Below, piece after piece: positions 57,256-64,000 of a stretch of DNA of 64,000 bases. Source of the DNA: Lactuca virosa. Taxonomy: Eukaryota; Streptophyta; Magnoliopsida; Asterales; Asteraceae. The stretch lies in contig CAKMRJ010002223.1 of NCBI GenBank assembly GCA_928212115.1, positions 303,500,654 to 303,564,653 on the forward strand. Reading direction: 5' to 3'. How positions within the stretch are numbered: the first letter of the stretch is position 1; each line of letters starts with the position of its first letter. Under the pieces are notes generated by a model. The model saw only the letters and a program-made list of their open reading frames with translations, was not told the origin of the DNA and made no database searches. The translations under genes were made by a program, and so were the position numbers.

Positions 57256-58407
57256 ATGGCTTCCTCACAATCTGTTCCTAAAGTTTCCAAATCCTCACCA
57301 AATAAGAAGTCGTCCAAGGGGTCTACATCATCCTTGTCAACTGAACCCTTCCTGAGAGATACGATACAACTCTTCTCCTTAGACCCCATATCTACGATGA
57401 GTCCATCAGAGTCATGATCGAGTTCATCTCTTGACACCGCATCTCAGTTCCACTAACCAAGATCCCTGATCCTCCCCTTCCTCTTCGTCTTCTCCACACT
57501 GCGTTTGAGAAAATCAGAATCGCAAACGACGTTCTTGAAACGGTCATCTTCGGTGATCGAATCGTTGTTGTTCACAAAAGACCTTCCTGAATGCGATTGG
57601 AATAGCAGAAAATCTTGAAGGTTACACCGTTTAAGAACCAACACCGCAAGAATTTCAGTCGTTTCTCAACGATATTGGTTATGCAGGGGAGTTCAAGGCT
57701 AAACAGTTCAAGAAATCGGTTGTTCCAGGATTGTGGACTGTGCTAATGCACTTTTTGCTTCAAGACCACTCTGGCCAACATGGCAGCACTGATACACTAA
57801 GCAAGGACTGGATGTACGTCATCTACAACATTTTCACCGGAAAAGCCAACGATGTCGACATTACGGAAGTCCTATGGCAGGACTTTCAAAAGTTCTCAGT
57901 CAACAGAAAACCAAGGTTCTGGGCTCTGACTATTCAAGAACTTTACAAGAAGTGGAAGGAGCCTATCCCAGTTGATACTATTCCTAAAGAGGTATTTCTA
58001 ACTTTTAAAACGATCAAAACTTATCGACTTCCAGACCAAGACTCTTTCGGACCTATTAGGCAATTGACTGGACATATGCTAGCCACTCTTCCATCTGAGT
58101 CCATCCATTTGAAACACTATTTGGCGACGTCGATTGTGTACCACCCTACACAATCTACCCTGATCACTGTTGAACCCGTCTCGGATGTGGCTAAGCCTAT
58201 TCCATCAGGAGGAAAGATGAAGAAATCAGCCAAGAGGAAATCCTCTCCCTCAAAGCCCAAAGCCAGAAAGAGAACCAAAGTCGGTTCGTCCGCTCAACAG
58301 GAAGGAACCAAAGACATTCTGGCTGACTTTGGCCATCCTCTTACCCCACCTGCCCACTCTTCTGTAGTACCCTTTGGAGTTTCAAAATCACAATCACACA
58401 CTCACGG
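57256..58407 (+). pseudogene. Cop-A accessory ORF, N-terminal part
   Basis: Begins MASSQSVPKVSKSSPNKKSS (57256; basic and Ser-rich like the Cop-D start). It is broken near 57410-57730 by frame changes, then open from 57731 to 58435: VLMHFLLQDHSGQHGSTD, YVIYNIFTGKANDVDITEVL, ARFW-like RFWALTIQELYK and DSFGPIRQLTGHMLATL. These align with Cop-D residues at about 170-290 (WSIFTGHDVNYGQILWDDF and SIFGPIRRLPVHILSTL). A basic KKSAKRKSSPSKPKARKRTK stretch follows. Interrupted at 58408 by a solo LTR. Unknown function. Confidence 0.75.
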
Positions 58408-59326
58408 TGTAATACCTGTTCTAGGTATGGATTAATTTATATAATTTTTAGGGTTTTGTGCATGGACTCGACGAGTTGGGGTGCTCCAACTCGTCGAGTA
58501 GAGACTGTTATGGGGACGCGGGGTTTGGGTTTTACTCGACGAGTCGGAAGGCCCTGGCTCGACGAGTAGGAGCTGTAAAGAGAAACCCTAAGATTTAACA
58601 CAAAATTTTTAAACATATTTAAGTACCTTTTGTTCATAATTTGCATTAAAATAGTCAAAAAGTATTAAGATTTAACACAAAATATATGACTAATTATGCA
58701 CATATCACATTTGCATAGAAGACCCCCGGGGGTTCCCGTGGCAGTAGTCTGAGACTACGTGGGGGGTTCCCGTGGCATTTAGTATAAAACCTTGGAGGGT
58801 TTCCATGGCATCCTAGTATATTTGCATGTGTAGTTTGCATTATGTCTTGTTGGGTAGTGAAGACCATATGGGCGTTCCCATGGCAGGAAGACCATGTGGG
58901 AGTTCCCATGGCAGGCGGTTAAGACCACGTGGGGGTTCCAGTAGCACTAGGTGTAAGACCGTGGAGGGTTTCCATGGCTTCCTTATATGTTGTATGCATG
59001 GCTTATGTGATATATGTAGCTTTTATAGCTAACTTGATATGTGTTATGTGGAATGTGTGTAGGGTATGCTCTGGGGGACTCACTAAGCATTAGCTTACAG
59101 TTTGTGGATTTGTTTCAGGTACATCTGAGCCCAAGGACAAGGGCAAGGCTTGATGGTGCGGCGTGCACTCTCTCTCGGGCATTTTATGGGACAATCTGAT
59201 GTTTGGAAATAATATTGTTTTGGATATGAATTTGAAAACAATTGTATTGGGATTTACTGTTTTATAGAAAAGTGTTTTGACTAATTAAAAATTAAAATTT
59301 TTCTTTTGAAAAATTGGGTCGTTACA
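58408..59326 (+). mobile_element. Gypsy-type solo LTR inside the accessory ORF
   Basis: 919 bp, TGTAATACC...GGTCGTTACA, flanked by CACGG at 58403-58407 and 59327-59331. Contains four ACTCGACGAGT-type palindromes at 58466-58567 and seven units of a roughly 30-bp GACC...GTTCCCGTGGCA repeat at 58721-58980, one with a CACGTG G-box. No internal region, so it is a recombination product. Confidence 0.9.
58721..58980. repeat. GACC...GTTCCCGTGGCA minisatellite in the solo LTR
   Basis: Seven degenerate units starting at about 58721, 58753, 58789, 58861, 58890, 58923 and 58958. Units vary between ACGTGG, CATGTG, CATATG and CACGTG in the same position. Confidence 0.75.
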
Positions 59327-59331
59327 CACGG

Positions 59332-61566
59332 GGAGTCTCCACATAATCCACCCTCGCCTTCCCAATAAGGTGTTGCTGGTGTTGAACAAAGTTCCTTGCA
59401 CCCCCTGGAACAAACCCACGAGTCAACTTGGAAAACCGAATTCTTTCATCACAAGCACGGTCCGAGATCCCTGTATCAAACCCTAAGCTTACCGAAGCAG
59501 GAGCTGTCCCTCCTACCTCGGAAGCCACAACTGGTCAGATACCCGGTAAGGGTACAGGACGACCAGGTGCTAATGATCCTCTTTGGGAAGATTTTGTTGA
59601 CAGGGCACATACGAGGCATCCTGAACTCACTAGACCTCAAGTTGAAGCAACTCTTATCTCGATGAAAAATAGGGTCATCCAAAGCAACTTGCCCTTTGTT
59701 TCTCCAACTGATGAAATCACAGACTTATAGTTCGCCTCCGGAGAGACACCATTTAACATCGTCTCGGACGCTCTTCCCAAGACTCATCACCATGATTCCT
59801 TGCACCCTCGTCCTGATGAAGAACGATCAGATGAAGTTTTGTTCAATGACGATAGTACTTCGATTGCTACTCATCAACTGTTTTCCTCACTACATCTCCT
59901 CACCAAGCCATCTTCTTCAAGGCAAGTGTATGATTTTGGACTCTCCTCCTCTTCTTCCAAACCTGTTGATGAAGAGATCAAGATTGACGATCAATTCCAT
60001 GTGCACCTCTGAGATGAAACAGAATCTACTCCTCAAAAGGAAGATAATACAGCCAATGCAACTCAGGCTGGCCCCTCCGAACCACCTGTCAACCAAGAAT
60101 AGAATAAAGCCAAGTCTCAGACCTCCACCTCGGACACAGGATCATCTGTTGTTAATTATGCTGATCCTTTTCCCTACTGGAACTCCGAGACCATGTCTCT
60201 GTTGCTGTGAAGAAAGTTGAGTCACTTGAAACCTCTGTGGCCGGACTCAATACCAAGCTTGATGAAAAGGTTTCTGGTCTAGATTCCAAGCTAGATGCAA
60301 TTTTGAACTCCATGTCCGAAACCAACAAGTCCGGACCCACAACTGTTGAAAGGGAAGCCCAACTCGATCAACTTATTTCCCTCCGACTTAAGCACACTAT
60401 CGAGCAAGTAGAACAAAAGTATGATGCCACTCTCGATCACTACCTCGACACCATCACCAAAATGCTGAACGTTCATGATGATTTAGTCGGTGCTACAAAC
60501 GAGCTCATCAAACAGACCCACATCCGCCATGAAAAACAGATCCAGCGACTAGAGAAAGAGATCCAAAAGACATATGAAATGAACCTGATCATACAACAAG
60601 TTCTTATCAAGCTTCTCAGGGCATCCTGGAACATTGTGGATGTTTCGAACAATAAATTTGATGAGATGCTATCGATTCTTGGCCAATAAATTTCGGTTCC
60701 AAACAGGTGAGCCAATTCAAAGTCGCACCGGCAAAATTTTGCCTCTCTCTCCATACAGCAAATTCTACACGAAGTTCGCTCCTCTCCACCCGGAAGATGA
60801 TCTACAAATGATCATCAGAACTGGACATGAAAGATTGAATACCTTTTACTCCAAGAACACTCTTCCCCAAAAAGAATTCTGGTCTCGGAAAAGGATCACC
60901 AAGATTTCTGGGTTCGGAAGGAAAATCTTAACCAAATTCGAACTAAACTGTGTGCTGTTCCGATACCACATTTTTCGAAACAAACCAACTCAAAAAACCA
61001 TCACAGACGATGACTTCCATGCAATCAATCCAAATGACATCCTAGCAATAGTTGCATACTTCAAAACTCACCAAGTCGACGATCTTAGCATGGGAGCTTA
61101 CCATGCTGCTTTGAGTTTTCTCAAAGATTATGTCGCTGAATTTTGCCGGTGCGACTTTGAATTGGCTCACCTATTCAGAACCGAAAAATATCTAGCAAAT
61201 ATAGTCTTCACGCTGCCAGAAGCTGAGATATTGGCAGAGGGACCAATTGACGAACCAGTGTTAGGATTTATCTATCTTCAAATAAAAACAAACAAGAAGG
61301 ACTTCTTCCGAGTCCTTGAAAAACATCTGGTTCCCACCAAGGCTCTTCGGAAGTTTATCCATCGTGCATCAAAGTCCGATGCACCAGATCATGTGAAGGC
61401 AAAGTTTATAAGTCAGCGCAGTGGTACATTGAAGTCAGAGATTGGTTGTACCGGGCGTATGTATTTATCAAGGAAGAATCAAACTAAGCTGACTGGATTG
61501 CTAAGTTCACTTAGGGGGAGATTGTTGGAACCTGAAAGTGAACCTCTAGCAATCTCTAACTCTTGA
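59332..61566 (+). pseudogene. Cop-A accessory ORF, central and C-terminal part
   Basis: Continues after the solo LTR through several frames. 59428-59730 is Pro/Thr-rich then GANDPLWEDFVDRAHTRHPE. 60207-60689 is a coiled-coil-like stretch (VESLETSVAGLNTKLDEKVS; LEKEIQKTYEMNLIIQQVL). 60690-61566 is the C-terminal globular part with GHERLNTFYSKN, FHAINPNDILAIVAYF and ALSFLKDYVAEFCRCDFEL, which aligns with Cop-D FERLNRFYAKH, FPCMNPEEVFLIAKVF and STFLRETVCDFVKID. The last frame runs through the polypurine tract into the LTR, stopping at 61564-61566. It carries an inverted duplicate (60705-60738 against 61139-61172). Confidence 0.75.
61513..61521 (+). other. Cop-A polypurine tract
   Basis: AGGGGGAGA, one base before the 3' LTR. 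Compare sense AGGGGGAAA in Cop-D. Confidence 0.8.
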
Positions 61567-62150
61567 AGTTCCGAAGTCATGCTTAAGTCCGAAATGGTTA
61601 TGGTACGAGATAGTGGTTGAAGTCCGAAGTGGAGTTTGTGGTACAAGATGAAGAAATGTTCCGAGATAGTGTGTCAATCCATGCATTAATTATTCTTGTC
61701 TTTTTTTGATGTAACCTTACATAGGACTAAGTATTTTTGTCAATTTGGATAATCAGAGTGTCAGATGTAACTTGTTTATCCAGTCCTTTGTATGCATTTC
61801 GGTTTGTAAGTTGTACCTCCTTTTCCTATATAAGGAGCGTTTAATGACAAGAATATAAGACGGATTGTTCTTCCAAAGATAGCATATTTTCACATTAACT
61901 CTCTTTCACTTTTCTCTCAAATCAAACTCTTTCAAACATTCCACTTGTTCATTTATTGTCTTTACCTTGATTATACTCATAGTTCTATATTTAATACTTG
62001 AAGTACTTTGCTGATTTTCATCTTCAGTCTCGACTAGTCTTGCCAGACTTGACTGGAACATATATTTATAAGCAAACATTGATCTTAAGCATTAACTTAA
62101 GGTTTGAGTTTTCGAACCTTGTCCCTGCGCATCGTATCTTTGTTCTCACA
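61523..62150 (+). repeat. Cop-A 3' LTR (628 bp)
   Basis: TGTTGGAACC...TTCTCACA. Its right 408 bp match 28731-29138. TATA candidate TATATAAG at 61827-61834. The next five bases, CGGAT, would be the right target duplication; the left is outside the window. Confidence 0.92.
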
Positions 62151-62666
62151 CGGATGTGGGAAGTGGGCGTCGTACATGCTTTTCTTCCAGCATATGAAGA
62201 ATCAGGAAAGGGGGAGCCGATGTACTAGAGCATAGGGGTAATACAATCTATTTTTTCATTCATCGCCCCATACAAATCTGAGCGAAGCAGAGCCTTGTTG
62301 AACTATTCAAATTTGGAAAATTAATGAACTAAATGCTTTGAGTGTGTCTGATTTAGCGTTAATTTCTTAATGGAACCATAAAGAGGCTTACCAAACAAAA
62401 ATGTATTTTGTAACATTATTTTAGTTGTTAGAGCAAATGAATATTCTAGTTTGAAACTTGTAACAGGATGATGTAACGGGACAAACATTATCTGAGTGGT
62501 TTGGTGGTAAAGGATAACCATAATAAATTCCTCGTAAGGAACTTTTAAGTTCAAATATGTATTAGGTTTCAAGTTAAGATTGGCCAAAGGTCAAACAACA
62601 AGAACATATTACATGTCTTAGGCACGTTTAGCTTATAAGTTAGCTTATTGTAATTTATAGTATGGT
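62151..62666. other. Unassigned sequence right of Cop-A
   Basis: About 0.5 kb that I cannot assign to an element. The first 78 bases form an open frame in phase 1 (MWEVGVVHAFLPAYEESGKG, TAG at 62226-62228) with a G-rich composition unlike the neighbours. The rest is AT-rich. It could be part of a host gene's last exon and 3' region or of another element. Evidence is weak. Confidence 0.3.
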
Positions 62667-62921
62667 TGTAACATCCCATAAACCATGATAAAAAAATTCA
62701 TTTTTTCAAAACATTTTTCACAAAAACCATAAGGTAATCAACCATTGTTTTCAAATTAAATCCACATAATCAGAGTATCAAATAATCTCTCAAAACATAA
62801 ATCAGTCGGAGGATGTGTATGATCATGCCTTCGCCATGCCGCGATCATCTGAAGTACTAGAAAAACATTGAAATCCACAACTGTAAGCCAAAGCTTAGTG
62901 AGTTCCCCCAAAATATCCCAC

Positions 62922-62986
<65 letters not shown>

Positions 62987-64000
62987 ATCCATGCATACCG
63001 GGCCCACATCATAAGACTGGATTGCCCTCCCGACCCTCAACTTATGATTGGATTGCTCCTATGTTTGTTGGCTTACAGAACAAAGCAATATTGCCTCAAC
63101 CCAACCGCACCATATCGACATATGCAAACAATAATCAATAACCATGAAGTACATGTAATCATACATATCTACCAAATCTAAAGATTATTGCAGTATACCA
63201 ATATCCTACACACAAGGACACATACGGTAGTACAAAGTATAATGAGAAAACTTTCCTTGCAGTCTAGAAGATAACAGCACTTATCACAAATCCAATAGTC
63301 AGCACTACAGATCACCTATACATCAAACAGGGACCAAATCTCAAACTACAACCCAAAACCCTAAGTTTGACCTAAAGTCAAAATTGGTCAAAAATTCAAC
63401 GTTCAAATTCAAAGTCAACACTCAAGAGTCATTCAGTTAGTCGCCACATCGTGACCACCTGTTAGTCACGTCGTGGTAGAATGAAGACAAAACAGTTGTG
63501 AAATAGGCCATCGTCACGTCGTAAAGAACACTCTGAACAACTTAATGCACTAAGCTCTTAATCCTTAAAGCCAAGCGACCAAACTTTCGAGAAGGTTTTC
63601 TCTATCTTAAAATACCATAAAAATCATAGCTTTTTAGACATGAATATCTTAAAACTAGGTCAAAATGAAAGGAAAATGAGATCAAATCCCATGCATGGAA
63701 CCCAAAGCTCACTAATATTCCAGATCTGGGAAAAAGGGATACAAAGGAGTAACAAGAACTCATAAAGTTGCCAACTATATGAGTCTCCAACACTCAAACA
63801 CCCTCAAAAGGTAGGGAAAGTAAAACAAACCTAGATTTAACATTCTTGAGCTAAAAATGTAGGAGCTTGAGGACTTACAAGAGTCCTAATGTAACTCAAG
63901 ATGATGCAATAGTGGCTTGCTAGCTGAGATGATGCACCAAAATGCCTTATCTTCTTCTTCTTCAAGGCTTCAAATCACCAAAAGGGGCCCAAAGATCAAA
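62667..64000 (-). mobile_element. Gypsy LTR, partial (Gyp-H)
   Basis: Begins TGTAACATCCCATAAACC on the + strand and runs off the window. It parallels the Gyp-B LTR: 62820-62860 (CCGCGATC...GAAGTAC) matches 27125-27150, and 62887-62925 (AGCTTAGTGAGTTCCCC) matches 27178-27210. It contains an (AT)n(CA)n tract and a set of CACGTCGTG-like palindromes where Gyp-B has ACTCGTCGAGT. Strand inferred from Gyp-B. Confidence 0.7.
62926..62986. repeat. (AT)n(CA)n microsatellite
   Basis: About 24 AT units followed by six CA units inside the Gyp-H LTR. Confidence 0.97.

Larger units (their letters stand above)
28731..62150 (+). mobile_element. Cop-A, SIRE-like Ty1/Copia element, the outermost layer
   Basis: Reconstructed from four visible segments: 28731-30830, 39887-43069, 54527-58407 and 59327-62150. 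The breaks are Cop-F, Cop-G and a solo LTR, each with a 5-bp target duplication. Order: truncated 5' LTR, primer site, long gag with coiled coil, protease, integrase, RT-RNase H, spacer, accessory ORF, polypurine tract, 3' LTR. Its protein motifs are closest to Cop-D. Over 408 shared bases the two LTRs differ at about 17 positions (about 4%), more than any inserted element, as expected for the host layer. Confidence 0.9.

Noticed and set aside
60473..60754. Minus-strand protein resembling FCRCDFELAHLF
   Set aside because: Its similarity to the + strand frame comes from the inverted duplicate at 60705-60738. It is not a second gene.

Overview
The window is plant nuclear DNA made almost entirely of nested transposable elements. 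I found no intact host gene, no tRNA or rRNA gene and no CRISPR array. The evidence is 5-bp target-site duplications (TSDs), tRNA-Met-type primer binding sites, polypurine tracts, and gag and pol domains of Ty1/Copia and Ty3/Gypsy type. The frequent palindromic word ACTCGTCGAGT fits my recollection of lettuce (Lactuca) and related Asteraceae. That species assignment is an inference I could not check.

Layout, using my own labels. Cop-A is an old SIRE-like Copia element on the + strand, 28731-62150. Its 5' LTR is cut by Gyp-B (Gypsy, minus strand, visible 25757-28730). The gag of Gyp-B is cut by Cop-C (Copia, + strand: 1-1370, 14354-15929, 23766-25756). Cop-C is itself cut by Cop-D (SIRE-like Copia, minus strand, 1371-14353) and Cop-E (Copia of the same family as Cop-C, minus strand, 15930-23765). 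Cop-A is also cut by Cop-F (Copia, same family as C and E, + strand, 30831-39886), which carries a non-autonomous hAT transposon at 34715-35811. Further inserts in Cop-A are Cop-G (decayed Copia, minus strand, 43070-54526), which holds two solo LTRs at 44728-45499 and 48590-51406, and a Gypsy-type solo LTR at 58408-59326. The right edge is about 0.5 kb of unassigned sequence, then the start of another Gypsy LTR (62667 to the window end).

Most junctions are precise. TSDs are GATTC (Cop-E), ATACG (Cop-F), CCCCA (Cop-G), TATAT, TAAAT and CACGG (the three solo LTRs), and an 8-bp duplication for hAT. By eye, LTR pairs differ by about 1.5-2% in D, E and F, about 3% in G and about 4% in A. This agrees with A being the oldest layer. 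Every gag or pol frame seen carries at least one frameshift or stop, so no element here looks autonomous, although the RT-RNase H frame of Cop-D is intact.

Most interesting points. (1) Cop-D and Cop-A both carry a very long extra reading frame between pol and the 3' LTR. It is conserved at both ends with a coiled coil between, in the place where SIRE elements carry an 'env-like' gene, but no signal peptide or membrane segment is visible. (2) The 5' leaders of Cop-E and Cop-F hold two consecutive stem-loops with nearly the same 22-nt loop on different but fully complementary stems. The Cop-F loop contains the self-complementary GGTTAACC, as a retroviral dimer-initiation kissing loop would. (3) Unrelated Copia and Gypsy elements share clusters of CG-centred palindromes whose arms differ while the palindrome is kept.
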